A stretch of DNA of 64,000 nucleotides, from assembly GCA_034670405.1 (NCBI GenBank), contig JAXDDX010000090.1, forward strand, positions 274,501 through 338,500. Reading direction: 5' to 3'. Shown here piece after piece: positions 24,841-37,715 of the stretch. The notes under the pieces are model-generated. The model was not told the origin of the DNA and searched no databases. It saw nothing but the letters and a program-made list of their open reading frames with translations. The position numbers and the translations under genes are program-made. The first letter of the stretch is position 1; each line of letters opens with the position of its first letter. The DNA is from Hoplostethus atlanticus. Its lineage: Eukaryota > Chordata > Actinopteri > Trachichthyiformes > Trachichthyidae.

Positions 24841-25893
24841 TATCGCCAAATCCCCGATGTATTCGTCGTCATGCCTGGAGGGGTGGGGGTTGGAGGGTGG
24901 GAGCAGATGTCTGGGTTTGCCAAATATCAGGGTAATTGAAATCGGCGAGGGGATTTCCACCGTGGATTCATTCTCCAATGTATTCGTCCAATTGCCCAAC
25001 CCTACCATCATGGGACACTAAAACTCCCCTTTGAAAGCCACACTAATTAAATTGTTTTAGGTGGGTTAGCAGCTCTTAAAGTCAGGGCGAGGAGGGTTTT
25101 GTTGCAGGTTTTTACAAAGTGACACCCCCAAGCTGTTGAGTAAAAATCATATCCTCACCTCCATCATATCGGCTGGGGATGGCATTGGCAGGCAGATATA
25201 TGATTTTTATTAAATGGCCAGTATCGACCTGATATATCTGTATTAAAAATGTCAATGTATGCTTTTAAATTTGGGAGGATGAAAATGGTTCTGTGAAGAT
25301 ATGGAATCTATGTAAAATTTGGACCATCTCCGTTATCTTGAAATCTCTTTTTGGCAATGTTCTTGGAAAATGTCTAATGACGCTAGCAATTAAATGGATC
25401 CAAGTATTTAAAAAAAACAACGTAGAAATGAAACCGTACAATGCATTTTGGGTCATGTTTGTTTGTTTACCACTATGAATAACTAATAGTAGGCCTTGTA
25501 TTCACTTTCGCTCATCCAAACATTTCACCCCTCTGAGGTGAAATATTTAGTGAAAGCAAACCCTCCGGTTCCCTCGGGGTTTGCTTTGTGAATTTTGGGC
25601 TCCAATTAGAATGATGATAATGTTGCCAGGTCCGCCATAGACACTCACTGTAGAAACTCAACTAAACATTTGTGTCTTGTTTGGATGCACTTCAGCCCAG
25701 TGAATTATACTATCCAGTTTGTGATTACAAGATGTGAGCTTAGATTTTGGATACAACAATCCCCTTTGTTTCTAAAAGGCATTTCCTCTCCCCCCCGCTC
25801 TTTCCCCCATTATTTCCCCAATTTTGTTTTGTTTCCTTCACATCTTAGCCAGTTTAAAAGCCTGTTCCTCACCCTTCTACCTCTTTTGTGCAG

Positions 25894-25959
25894 GTGCTGA
25901 GCCTCTGGGACAAGGTCCTAACTGAACATACCGGTGGTGAAAACAGACTTGCTACTGTG
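25894..25959 (+). other. tbl1xr1: Probable non-coding exon 2 of tbl1xr1 (5' UTR)
   Basis: A strong pyrimidine tract ends in CTCTTTTGTGCAG at 25893 and a consensus donor GTG|GTGAGTGAG follows at 25959/25960, delimiting a 66-nt segment starting GTGCTGAGCCTCTGGGACAA. It contains no ATG, as suits a leader exon that adds no upstream start. It lies between the probable first exon and the ATG exon at 39770. The splice signals are clear in the sequence; membership in the tbl1xr1 transcript is inferred from strand and position. Vertebrate TBL1XR1 genes are known to have several 5' non-coding exons. Confidence 0.55.
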
Positions 25960-26299
25960 GTGAGTGAGCTACAGCCAGAGTTGGCTATGCTAGGCTTTTT
26001 CCTGCCTATTAACATCATTTATTTTCTGACCCCCTAAATGAAAATGGAAAATATCCATAACTCTCAAATCGCAAGGTATTCTGGATTTTGTCTTTTATTT
26101 TATTTAACGTATAAGGCTTCTCAATGAGTTTCACATATTTTGTTATGGTTGCTATGTGGGTTTCAATGGCCTGGTGTTTGTTAGGGAAGCATCCTCAACA
26201 CCATTTTCCCTGCTGCAAAATCCACACCGGGTTGTTACACCTGCATTTTTATTTGCTTGCCTTACAGTTCATGAAATAGGACTATCTGCCCGAATCAAC

Positions 26300-26510
26300 T
26301 GACAGGGTTTCCACTGTTCATGGAATTTCTGGAATATAATGGAAGACTGAGAGGTGTATTCCATACAGGAAAGGTCAAGGAATTTGATTCTCTGAGGAAG
26401 TAAGGGAATATCAGGGAATTTTACAAATGGGCCACTTTACAATAATCAACTAGGATGATTAGATGGTAGAGTAGTGCAGTGGAGACCAGACTTTTAACTC
26501 CTATAGACAA
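26300..26510 (+). repeat. Dispersed repeat family E, copy 1
   Basis: CATGGAATTTCTGGAA, GGTCAAGGAATTTGAT and AGGGAATTTT blocks recur in the same order at 46255-46490. Class not determined. Confidence 0.6.
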
Positions 26511-28437
26511 ACCAGCGAGGCAGAACTTTTTTAGGTCATGGAGGCAGACCAACATCGTGGAATTTGGTTGGGTTGTGGGAGAAGCACAAGCTGGGGACAT
26601 GGAGCTGGGCTCTGAAAATATATATTTTTTTCCTGTATCGACGTATCTAGGGTACGGTTGGCTAACGTCAATGCAGACAAAACGTGCTTCAGTGAAAGTA
26701 AATGCAGGGAAAGTAGTTAAACAAGTAGTTAAACAATAGTAATACACAACTCACGTATGATCATTGCTCACGTAGTCAGATATACTGACGTTAAAGTGAA
26801 AATGACAATGATGAAACAGTGTTGGTTAAGTTACCTGGGCTGCTGCTGCCCTCGACATTCAGTGACGCTGTTTGGCCTGCAGATGTCGCTGATAACCGCT
26901 GTATTCACTATCAATACAATGAAATATTGATTGTGGGAATTTCTCAGCCAAGGCGGCCGACAATTGTTGCTAAGGCAAGAATTGTCTATAACCACCTTGT
27001 CTATAAAACACAGTGGGAAACCCTGGAGTGGGTTGTGTTATGGTATGGAGAGAGAGCGAGAGCTTCATTTTTTACATTTTATACTGACCAGAGAAGACTA
27101 CCGCTCACCTGGCTAGAGAATGTGTTCCCTGTAGGCTCTGATGAATGTTGCGTGACCGAACCCTCAGCTTGCTAATTAAAGTGTAACAATGTATTGACTT
27201 AGGTGTGAGGATGTCTTCTCTTGTTTCTTAAGACATTTTATGTTAACGAAAAAGAAACAAAATTGGCGAGGGAATTTCCACCGGTGCTCCAGACCAAAAC
27301 CAATCCTAATCCAGTGGAGTTGGAGAAATGGCCCTCAACACCAATAACAAAGTGCAGTAATGTGTGCAAAGGCATGTCTTGCATAATTTGATAATAGCTC
27401 AGTCTGAGTAAAAAAAAACACCTTTATTTACCAACATACACAATGTAGCTACTAATTGATTCTGTTGAGATGAAAAATTAGATGAAAGGAAGGAACTCTC
27501 ATTACATGCAAAAAGATGCCAATTGTATGGCCATATGCAGTAGCATATATGAATATATATATGAGAGGTATGATATATGATATTCCCTGTCATACAGGGA
27601 ATCTTCTCCTGTCCCCCCTCTTCCTCCCTGTTGTCTTTAGCTTTACTGAAGAGGATCAACATGTTGGAAGTGATTTTTCCATCAGCCTTTCATGCCTTCC
27701 ATCAGCAAGTTTTAGCTCTGTTAGCGCTGGAAGAACAGCGCCCTCTTCCTGTTTTGTGCCGTAAAACAATCCCAAGAGATTTCCCACCAAATCCAACCCG
27801 GTGGCACACAGTGTAAAACACAGTGTTGAGGCCAATAGATGCTGCCAATCTTCTTGAGAATGGTCTCGTTCATATACAGTAATTATACTAATGTCTCAAA
27901 ATGATTGTGGTAATGATTTATTCATTACGGCATAGCTCTTACCCTAGCATAAGGCTATGGGTGTTGTCTTACAAGCAGAGATGAGCTCCAAGTATTCAGT
28001 CACAGTATTAGCGGTCGACAAGCGGAAAGCCACATGCGATGGTTCATCTATGTAAGGATGCAGCATTTCCTGGTATAAAAGGAAGTCGTGTGCACTTAGA
28101 TTCAGGATCGAGCGAGTCAGTGTAATACAGACACAAGAGACAAGATTTTACCCAATATATACAGTATACATGGTTTCAATAGAGAGACTGAATTTACTCT
28201 GAGTGGCATAGCAGATCGCTAAACTAATCAAGGAGTTGAACAATGATGTTTAGATATATTGGTCACGAGTGGTGGACAATATGGCCTGAATTTTCTATCA
28301 TATTTAAAAAAAAATTGAATGATAACTGTATATGTCACAGTTTTTCTGATAATTGTAACCCTCTGGGAATACCTGTTTTTTCTCCTACAGTGTAGTTGTT
28401 TTAAGGTTTTGTTAATTTAGGAGCAGGTATCACAATT

Positions 28438-28508
28438 AAGCTTTGTCGCGCTATTGTCATTGCCAGGGGTTTACCACCCCTGGCAATGACAATAGCGCGA
28501 CAAAGCTT
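28438..28508. repeat. Perfect 33-bp inverted repeat with 5-nt loop
   Basis: The left arm 28438-28470 begins AAGCTTTGTCGCGCTA and ends CCAGGGGT. The right arm 28476-28508 is its exact reverse complement; the loop is TTACC. There is no mismatch in 33 pairs and the complementarity stops sharply at both ends. It does not match any other repeat in the window. Confidence 0.9.
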
Positions 28509-28805
28509 GCAGATGATGTTTTCCTGCTCAATGTTCCTGCTTTTCTTTTTTTTTTAAGACAGTCTAGTGTTCATCTTTGTTCTGTTGGCTTTGGTTTGGT
28601 CGGAGATTAAGAGGTGCGCTAGTACTACCCACCAATGACAAACTGCACACACAGCACAGTTTTCTACTGGGATATGGCCCACCACTATTGGTCTCAGAAA
28701 TGTAGTGTACTGCAGTGATTCTTGATTTTATCCTCCAGTGACTCTTTGTAGAATAATGCATGATGAAGTAAGCCTGTGGTGCAGCTGTGGTGTTTTCTAT
28801 TGAGT

Positions 28806-28865
28806 AGGGATGCAACGATACACACGGCTTGCGGTTCGGTTCGATACGATCCACAGTCCCCAGCT
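28806..28865. mobile_element. hAT-like terminus, fragment
   Basis: GTAGGGATGCAACGATACAC followed by a GGTTCGGTTCGATACGAT-type subterminal block, as in TAGGGATGCAACGATA termini of fish hAT elements. The rest of the element is absent. Confidence 0.4.
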
Positions 28866-29939
28866 GGGACGTGTGTTAATGCCATGTGAAGTGATATAAA
28901 TGACAGAACTGCATCACAGTCTTGGCTCTCCCAACTCTAGATTTAGGAGATGTGTATAAAGGTCTCAAATTGAGACCAAACTCCAGTCTAGAATAAAAAA
29001 AAAGTTCTGATTTCAGGGTGGATCTTTGTTGTTACAATCTTATGGAAACCTTTGTTGCTCCCACAAGGCTGCCATATGAAACCGGAGAAGAAAGGAGTCT
29101 TTGTTTTAAAATTATTTGGCCTACGGAATTGATTCAGTGCAGCAATTTGCCTAGAAAGTAGCTTGTATGCTACGCCTTTTCCAGAATGTACCCTCGTTCT
29201 CAAAATACACCGCAAATATGTCAGACACTTTGCATCCAATGTGTCCTCAAGGAAGCCAGAAATTCCACACCTCCTGCAAGGGGCTTGTCCCCGGGTAACC
29301 CTCATGCTCATGACCTTTTTAGAGTGGGAGAACGGGAGAGTAATAAAGAGAGAGAGAACCGAAGAGACAGAGAGACGATGGGGCGAGAGGCAGAGGAAGA
29401 TGGAGATGATGGAAAGAGAAATGTGATTTGCAGCTCTGCTGCAACATTTTCAGAAAGCAAAAAATCTATAGAGAGCAATACCCAGAGTGATATTGCATAG
29501 TTAGTAGGGGCAAGACGACTGTTGGCGTAAATCATATTGAACACCAACCAAAATCTTCAAATCAAATCAAAAGAAATTAAGGTCTGGAAAAAGTGTTGCA
29601 TTTTGAAATTAAGACGATGTAAGGCTGCTAGAGGGCTAGGGTCGTTTTTTTATTTGGAAACTAAGCGTAATATCCTGCCTCAATATTAGGCACTTCACAT
29701 CTATTCCAGCCTTTCTATTTCATTGCCGCGGAAGGATTATTGCATTGTTCACCTGCGCCTGCTTTTCAACTCGATGATTATGTGGTTGCCCGATTCACAC
29801 ACTTTGTACGCGAGTCACAAAGTGAGCCGTGTTGTTTTTTCCCTCAGTATGAATCTAGCTGCAGTGCTGCAGTGTTTAGACACAAGGTGACAATCCTAAC
29901 TCAAGTCCCCAGTCTCTTCCACGCCTAACGACCAGCTAA

Positions 29940-30293
29940 TCTCAACACCCCCCTCCCCAAACTGTCAATAGATTGGCTCATCCTGTTTGTCTGCAGCTAA
30001 CTCCTCTTCCACAGTCTGCAAATAGCCTAGCTCTTAGGTAAGGGGAATGCAGATTAAGAGCCGACTCAATTTAACCTAAACCACTCCATTTAAGAATACA
30101 TGTGGTGTTAGACAACCCAAGCTATGACATTTATTTGGAAGCAATGTCTAAAAATGAATGAAATCACATCAGGGGCACATTCGTGTTCCCTTTAAACTGA
30201 TGGTTTGGTGACCGACGTCTGATAATTTATCACACTGTCCAATTAATAATATCTTGGAAATATCTTATATTAGATGCAGGAACTTTGCCATAG
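29940..30293. other. Intron sequence, nothing recognised
   Basis: AT-rich non-coding DNA between ordinary intron and the hAT element that follows. Confidence 0.4.
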
Positions 30294-30301
30294 CTTGGGG
30301 T

Positions 30302-31588
30302 TAGGGGTGGGCGGTATAACGGTTGAACCGGTATACCGGTAGAAATCCGTGCCACGGTAGAGATTTGACTCTACCGGATGTACCGGTAGAAGGCTACTTT
30401 TAGGCTCTTTGAATGTAAAAATACTTTTTCAAATTTACAAACGTAACACACAAAGCTAGCGAACTGCGCGCTGCCATTTAGAGATAATAAACTAGTTTGT
30501 GGAAAAAGACGATGTGAAAAAGTGAGTAGTGCAACGTAAACTTCGACGTAAACAGACGCATGCTTTCTGAAGATGCATGGTGAAATGGAAGGCAGCGAGC
30601 ATGATGCGGGAGCTCCCGTTCCCGATGCAAACAAAGAAGAAGAATTAGTTAGAAAGAAAGGTGCTTCGTCCATCATCTGGACGTGGTTTGGGTTTAAAAA
30701 GTCGGACCTTGGGCAGAAAACTATTATCTGCAAGCAATGTCGAGCAAGAGTTGTTGCCGGCGGTGGTAACACGAGCAATCTCTTTTATCACCTCAAAACA
30801 AAACATGTCCGCGAGTATGAAGAGAGTACTAGGATGCGCGCAGGCACAAGCAGTCCCTCCGCAAGTGGTGCTAAACAAAAAACCACAACGCAGACGTCGC
30901 TAGCCGAGTCATTTTCCAGTGGCTATCCGTATGACAAAAAAAGCAAGCGGTGGAAGGACATTACACATTCCATAACGGAGTACCTATGTAAGGACATGGT
31001 TCCTATACAAACAGGTTTAAGACATTGATCAAAACACTGGATCCGAGGTATGTGATGCCAGGTCGAAAATACTTCAGCCAAACTGGAAAAACGTTTGCAT
31101 ATAATGTGCTATTTATCTTTATAATTCTTTTCTTAGCATGTTGCCTAACCTTTGAAGTTTTTGTTATATACAGTAGAAGTTTTTTGAAGTATTGGAATAC
31201 TTGAAATTTACATTTTTATGTTTATTTTTTTTTTTTTTATATTTCTTTGTATTGTTCAGAACCTATTTTAAAGTTTGCATATAAGGTGCTATTTATATTT
31301 AATACAGTGCAGTTTTGCACAATAAAACATTCATAAACACTCAAGTTCAATGTAAATTTTGTCATAATATACAGATTACAGAATACTAATGGAAGAGCCC
31401 AGTAGAAACCTCATAGTTAACCCCCCGGGAATAAACTGTTACCATCCCAGAGTGCTCCTAAAGCATTTTTTAAATTATTATTATTATTATTATTATAAGA
31501 AAAACAAATATACCGTGATATATACCGTTACCGTCCAAAATTCTAAATATACCGTGATATAAATTTTAGGCCATACCGCCCACCCCTA
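30302..31588 (+). mobile_element. hAT element with BED finger, internally deleted
   Basis: A 1287-bp element. The left end reads TAGGGGTGGGCGGTATAACG and the right end GGCCATACCGCCCACCCCTA; they are inverted repeats. CTTGGGGT is repeated exactly at 30294-30301 and 31589-31596, an intact 8-bp target duplication. It carries the 5' coding part of a BED-finger hAT transposase (30573 onward) but lacks the catalytic RNase H-like and dimerisation regions, which would need about 1.5 kb more. The exact duplication suggests a relatively recent insertion. Confidence 0.92.
30573..31028 (+). pseudogene. N-terminal part of hAT transposase (BED zinc finger)
   Basis: The 151-codon frame opens MHGEMEGSEHDAGAPVPDAN. 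Residues about 20-75 form a BED finger: the aromatic WTWFGF block, the C-x2-C pair (ICKQC), GGGNTSNLFYHLKTKH with the closing histidines. Residues about 108-146 match the following conserved hAT block (SKRWKDITHSITEYLCKDMV). The family sequence continues immediately downstream in another frame (FKTLIKTLDPRYVMPGRKYF, from about 31017), so a small deletion shifts the frame and the rest of the transposase is missing. Probably not functional, although the DNA-binding part is intact and could in principle be expressed. Confidence 0.75.
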
Positions 31589-32285
31589 CTTGGGGTGTAG
31601 TGAATTGACGCCCCTTGAATTTATTGATGACATCATAGATTTGAGTCATGGTGTCTGACTCTTTCATGACCACAAATATTGATGGGACTGTCCTAGACCA
31701 TGGGAAGAGCATTGAAGGCCTCTGCCATTGACTGGTGTTTACTTTTAAGCCTGGTCCTAGCTATTGCACCACTTACCATACTAGTACCTGTTGCACTATG
31801 TGAGGTCCAGTCCTGTATTACGCATCATGTCTGAAGCGGTGTAGTGTAAACCACGTTCCTGGTATGTGTAACAGACTTGGCCTATTAAGGGGATTCTGAT
31901 CGAGATTGGGATTCTGACTTAGGCTAGCTCTAATCCAAGTCGGCACGCCAGCTAGCAGCGAGATAACCAGCTGCCTAGATGGACACGAGCTGCCTAGAGC
32001 AGGTTTAACTGCACGCCAAGCTAGGGTAGCTGGCTAGGCCTGCATGCTGCCATCTGTCACCGGCAGACAGCTAGCCATACTGACCACAGATAGGCCGTGT
32101 GAGGCCGAGCTAGGCTTGCCGTTGCAATCTGTCACTCCAGAAGACCCCCTAGCCCCGGAGTGGGGGACGGGAGCACCACTGACACAGCTTCCAGTTCAGT
32201 TGGGAGTATGTCGATGCTTCACTGTATAATGTGGTGTTATATTTATATCATTAACTTGACCTTCTCTCCCCAGCAACCTCCAGCA
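31589..32285. other. Intron sequence, CTAGC-rich
   Basis: No gene seen. Many CTAGC/GCTAG words at 31920-32150; the 61-codon frame here has no recognisable domain. Confidence 0.35.
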
Positions 32286-32289
32286 AAGC

Positions 32290-32548
32290 CTCACCTTCCC
32301 TCCCCTTTCCTACCCTACCTTTTTTACCCTATCCCCCAATCTCCCCCAATCCCATTCAATCTTGTCCGCTCCAGCTCAAATTTATCCCCTTGCGCCACTT
32401 TGCCTTTTATGTTCTTGTCTGTTTTTGTGTCTTGTATGTTTGTTCGTTTGTTTTTAAATGCTGCCATTTTGGCCAGGTCTTGCTCGAAAAAGAGATCATT
32501 GCTCTCAAGTGACTACCTGGTAAAATAAAGGTAAAATAAATAAAAAGT
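32290..32548 (+). mobile_element. LINE 3' end with (TAAA)-type tail
   Basis: Pyrimidine-rich leader, then GCCATTTTGGCCAGGTCTTG, GAAAAAGAGATCATTGCTC and the tail CTGGTAAAATAAAGGTAAA. This is a common 3' end of fish non-LTR retroposons. Only the 3' untranslated part is present, as expected from 5' truncation. Confidence 0.55.
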
Positions 32549-33959
32549 TCAACTCTATTGTCATGCCACCTTACAGCTGCAGTGAAACAAAAAAAAACTC
32601 CCAGTGTGTTCCAAGCAAAATGGTGCAAGCACAGACAAGACAAAACAATGCAAAGGAGAAATAATTAAGACTTTAATAGCACAAAATGAGCGTAACATAT
32701 CTGTGGGAGGTGATAGGGTTGTTGATCAATACCAATGACTCAATTATTACTTCACTAGTTAATTTCTGGGTGTCACATTTCCGGTCCGTCCTGTGTTTCG
32801 TAACAAAAAGCCTCCACACCCATTGGAGCGTGCAGCCACTCCCAAGCTTAGTCTTAACATTACTTAATAGCCCTTTTAACAGTAGCAGTAGAAAATGACT
32901 GGTGCATAGAAGTCAGGTAATACAGTATTAGTACAGTCCACGATGTACGTGTACAATTACAGGCACACATCTCCCATCTCATTCCTAATGGAAATTCCTG
33001 TATTCTCTTGCTCCAACCCAAGGACTTCCCACTGTGACATTGTGATCACAGCCACGAATTGATGCAGGCCAAGGATGAACCACCTCTGGCCCTTGTTCAC
33101 TGTGTGTTTTACCCAGCTGTGGTGATGCTGCATCAGAGCATCTATTTGTGATGTGTGAAACCAGGCAGAAACTGAGAAATAAGATGTTTTGCAAGGAAAG
33201 AAATCTACCATCTTTTCCCCTTAATTTCCCCCTCCTCTCTCAGCCTCCTCTCTCAGCCCCCTCCCCCACCTTTCTTTCTACTGACTTCTGAAAATAGACC
33301 CAAATCCTCATGTCTCAGATATAGCCATTAAATCAGAATGAGGGACCATTTCCACTAGCAGAGTGGAGCAGCAGCCATCACAGGCCTGGGACTCGTTTTA
33401 GCCTCAGACACAACAAAGCCTTCAAAGGGCATTTGTGTGAAACCTAAATGGTGGGTAACATTATCGCAGGCCCGGCGAGATGGCAGACCACACCGTGACA
33501 TGTGTTGAACCAAATCAGTGTCATGTGGCAGGTTGAGGGATGAGTTTACTCATGGATTCTTCATGATTTCAGAGTCCATCTATTCCTAAAGGAGAGTTGT
33601 TTTCCTGCATTTCCATTTTCAGTTACTTTGTTTTTTTCTGTTGTTCTGTTGACCGTGTCCCTGAGGTTTGCACGTTGCAGGCTCTTCACATCTGAAATGA
33701 GATGAAACAGTCATGCTTGAAAGTTTGTGATGATTATTTCATATATTCTAGAGGAGTAACCTTATAAAATCCTTATCTAACCCTCAAATCTTAATGAAGA
33801 TAACTCAAATAAAGAACATGCAAGACATACATAAGACATACTTTCACTTTTTTAACAGGTTTATTTAACAAAAATCTGTGAACTACAAACAAATGTTCAA
33901 TGCACGGGAGAAAATACATTTTCCACTTGTTGATGTATGATTAAGTGACTGAATATATA

Positions 33960-34307
33960 GACTCCGCTAGCAGCTGAGGTAACTTCGCAGTTCAATATTG
34001 GAGAAAAGTGAACAATTCCCTTCTGTTGTCGAGTCGATATCAGGTTTTTGTGAACAGCTTTTTTTGAGGTCAGACTGCCCTTGTCCGTCTAGCAGATGAT
34101 GTCTGATGTCTCACAAGTGGATGAGGAAAAAAGGCCTGTAGTGCAGTGTGTTTACAAGCTACAGCTGAGTGAGATTAATCTCTGGTTTGACAGAGAACAT
34201 GAAGCGATCAATCCATTTAGATCGATTTCTATACATTGACCAACTTTTATTTTGTGGCCGCCACTTGGCGGTGTGCCACAGATGAGCCTATGTTTGGGAA
34301 ACACTGG
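33960..34307 (+). repeat. Family A hAT-type MITE, copy 3 (left end missing)
   Basis: Matches copies 1 and 2 from CAATATTGGAGAAAAGTG through TTTACAAGCTACAGCTGAGT to the right terminus TTTGGGAAACACTGG. Confidence 0.65.
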
Positions 34308-34309
34308 GT

Positions 34310-36855
34310 TGTCACCAAATCTGGCATTTTTAATTGCAACCAAGCAGTTCGATTTTAGAATGCTCTGTCCAGACACCAGACTGAACACCTTTTCTGTTCA
34401 GTGTTATCATTGTTGACAGATGCAAAATGATCAGATGCAGCATTGGAGGCTCACAGACCTTTGGATGTTATTTGTTATTGTTTTTTTTGCCAGTTTTACC
34501 AATTTTCATTCGTCAGTCAGTCATCAGTCATCAGTCGTGTTACATGTGTGTGTGTATGTGTGTATAATACACACATTATTTGTCTAAGAAACTTTATTTT
34601 AAAAAAGGAATGCATGGTGATTGCACAGGGGGTTCACAAACTTTGAATCATGACTGTACAAACTGTACACACTGGGGCTGCAACTAACTGTTGGAGGTTC
34701 ATCAGTTAGTTGATTAAACAACTATATGTTGACTAATCTAACTTCATGTACCTAACTACATTCCAGCATATTGTGACTAAGACTAATTTAAGATGGTGAT
34801 TACGGCTATTGCTAGCTACATTTCCGTTACATTTTGGTTTATAGACCTACCAATTTATTGTAGCACACGGCCAAACACATTTTATTTTATTTTTTACAGC
34901 AGACTAAGAAATATAAGGAAACCGCCTAAGAATATGCACTCCTGGAAGACCTACATTATCAATATGTACTGTTTTTTCAATATTGCACCTGGTATCATCA
35001 ATTTGGCATTTAACAAAGTAGCACCTGTTTAGGTTTCCTTGCAGTAGGATGATGGCACGCTACTTAGCTTGTGTTGTAAGCGAGCAGAACTCGTGTTCTC
35101 TTCGGTTGTTCGTTCACTTTGCATCAAGTTGAACAGATCACCATATTATTGGGTTTCTCTATGCAGTATTTCCATACTTTGGATGCTGTTGGAATTCTCA
35201 TATGTACTCTCTGGGTTTAGGCTCGCTGCAGGCATGTTCAAAATAATAAAAGGAACGAATCGATTGTGAATGTGCAAAATTAATGAATTTGTGTAATCAA
35301 TGTTAATGATGACTTTGAAATGTTCCCGCCCTACTCAAAACTGTATTTATTGGGAAAAGGGATTAATAAAGGAAAAGTGAAACTGAAGATTCTATGCTGC
35401 AAACTGTTGGACGCACAGATAGTTTAGTTGTTACTTACTGTGTTTCACTTTGGTGGCATAATTAGTGTACATAACATTTGTAGCTCCAGGATAGAAGGTT
35501 TCTTTGACCTGATATCTATTGTAGTCACTTCCTTTTTGTGAATAATAGGATTTTAAAATTTGTGCTGCGGGCATAAACAGCGAAACAAGTTTTAGTTGGT
35601 TTGAGTCTTTAGAGATTCGACCAGTTTAGGCCAGTATGATAAAACTGGAATAATCTTTCTGGATTTGTAGTGATTATGGCTCAAATTCGGGGCTGTTGAT
35701 ATATGATATAGCTTTTTATGTTTGTTGCTTTTGACCTGATATATATGCCACTTAGTCTATTACCGTCTATTGATACATTGTCATTATTTGTGATCACACC
35801 TCGACTGAGCTAAAATCTTTAAATTGATCTTTCATCATCCTGTCTTTGAGGTGTGATGTGAGGAATTATTGAGTTACGCATGCCTATCTGATCAACCAAA
35901 GGAAATGTGATTCACTTAGCGCTGTTGACTCCATATTGTCTGACATGGACCTCCTTCACTCCTGCCAATATTATTCCAGTTTTGCGTTCTCAGTAATACA
36001 AGAATGGTCAGGGAACAGGCCTGTCAGAGTATGGTTACATGCTGCGAGTCTCCATTTGGCGTGTCCTTGTTGTGTTTTGGCCTTGACTGATTTTCTCTGT
36101 GGGTGCATCTCCAGTCCTCTCTCTCTCTCTCTTGAGGCTGTGACTTGATTTAAGATGTACTGTGCAGGTCAGTTCGCCACTGGCAGAAAATGGGGTGGCA
36201 GGGAGAGATTCCCTTCTCCTCTCCCGTCCTCCCACACTGTCAACTCGAGGGGATCCTGGCTCTGGCTAGTGGCTCTACAGCACCACTGCAGTGGCATGGT
36301 GGCAGAGGGAACTGCAGCTTGTTGTTCGCCTGTGGTCAGACAAACGCAGTGCTACTGTCAACTAGGGGTTAAAGCAGTGTGCCATCATGACCCTAAAGGC
36401 TGCAGCGTGTCATTCCATTCAAACACTACAGCAACTCATTGCATTGAGTAGTTCCTCCTCTCTGGCTGAAATTGCTAATCAGTGAAATCAGCTGCTGTAG
36501 TTTTTGGATGGAATGAAAACCTGCAGACTCTTGGGCCTCAAAACCACAGGTTAGACCAATATATCAGTTTGTCAGTTACAGATTCATTGTATAATTAAAC
36601 ATGAATGGATATGCAGTAGTAGTTATTGTAGTTGTAGTAGCAGGAGTAGTAGTATCTTGAGTTTTGGTGTTCCGTGGTGTCCCAAGTCTGGTATGGTGTA
36701 CCAGTATACCATTTCCAGTCTGTAAAACCTGCCTCACCCTACATTAAGACGCTGTTAACTCATCCGAAATCATTTATTTTGTGTCTGTTTCAATGGATGG
36801 TTTTAGTGTCCAATGGCCAAAGGCCTTTTCACCATTTTTGGGGAATTTGTTTGCA
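34310..36855. other. Intron sequence, nothing firmly recognised
   Basis: AT-rich non-coding DNA with a short GT run (about 34549-34563) and a short CT run (36117-36132). No supported genes. Confidence 0.35.
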
Positions 36856-36859
36856 TTAA

Positions 36860-36962
36860 ATGATCAAATTTATAGATACTGGATATTGGCACAAAATCCA
36901 GCTACCCACGGCTTCAGTCTAAAATACTGGTATCAGTATGTGAAAACCCCATATACTGTTTC
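36860..36962. repeat. Dispersed repeat family D, degraded fragment
   Basis: GGATATTGGCACAAAATCCA, CGGCTTCAGTCTAAAATACT, GGTATCAGTATGTGAAAACC: family D order with many changes. Confidence 0.45.
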
Positions 36963-37715
36963 CATGTGGCCAGGATGGCCTTGAGGCCATGTAGTCAAGA
37001 TGTAAGGAGTATAACCACCTATATTTCCAGAAAATTCACCCACACACCCACCTATTTACCCACCTAACCCAAGACGACTAGCACGACGTAGCATTGGCAG
37101 GAGTGGAGGAGGGGTCAGTCTCAGACAATATGGGATCAATATTGCTAAGTGAATCACATCTGCTTTGGTTGTTAGGCATGCATAATGAACAATATGTTCA
37201 TATCATACTTCATTTTCATTCAGATCTACTTAAAATGTTGTAGTGTTCCTATTCATTTTTTCTTTACTTTTTTCTGCTTCAATTACCCGATTTGGCCACG
37301 GGTATCATTCTTTCTCATGTAATTACCATTGGAAATATATAGGATGATGGGATCACTGTGAAATGTTGGGGTGGGAGGGTTCATGTCAGGTCGATAAACA
37401 AGGTTTAATGCTGACTACTTCTGTCCCACCAGTGTTTGGTAGTACACAGAGTTAAGGCCATAGGTCATGCTAAATGTTTTCCTGCACCAGACAAAGAAAA
37501 TCCAGCATCCTGGGAAATTAAATGTAACCAAGCACTCACTGCACCCAGGAGACAGTGTCTCATCCACCCAAATGCAGAGAATGTGTACTTCTCCTGGGAG
37601 AGGGGGCCTGCAGACACTGAGCTCTAGGAATTACATGGTTGATTATTCTCAGGGGAAATGGGCTTTGAGCTGGCCCTTATTTGGAATCGGCTCTTTGGCT
37701 CTCAGAGGGCTTTAG

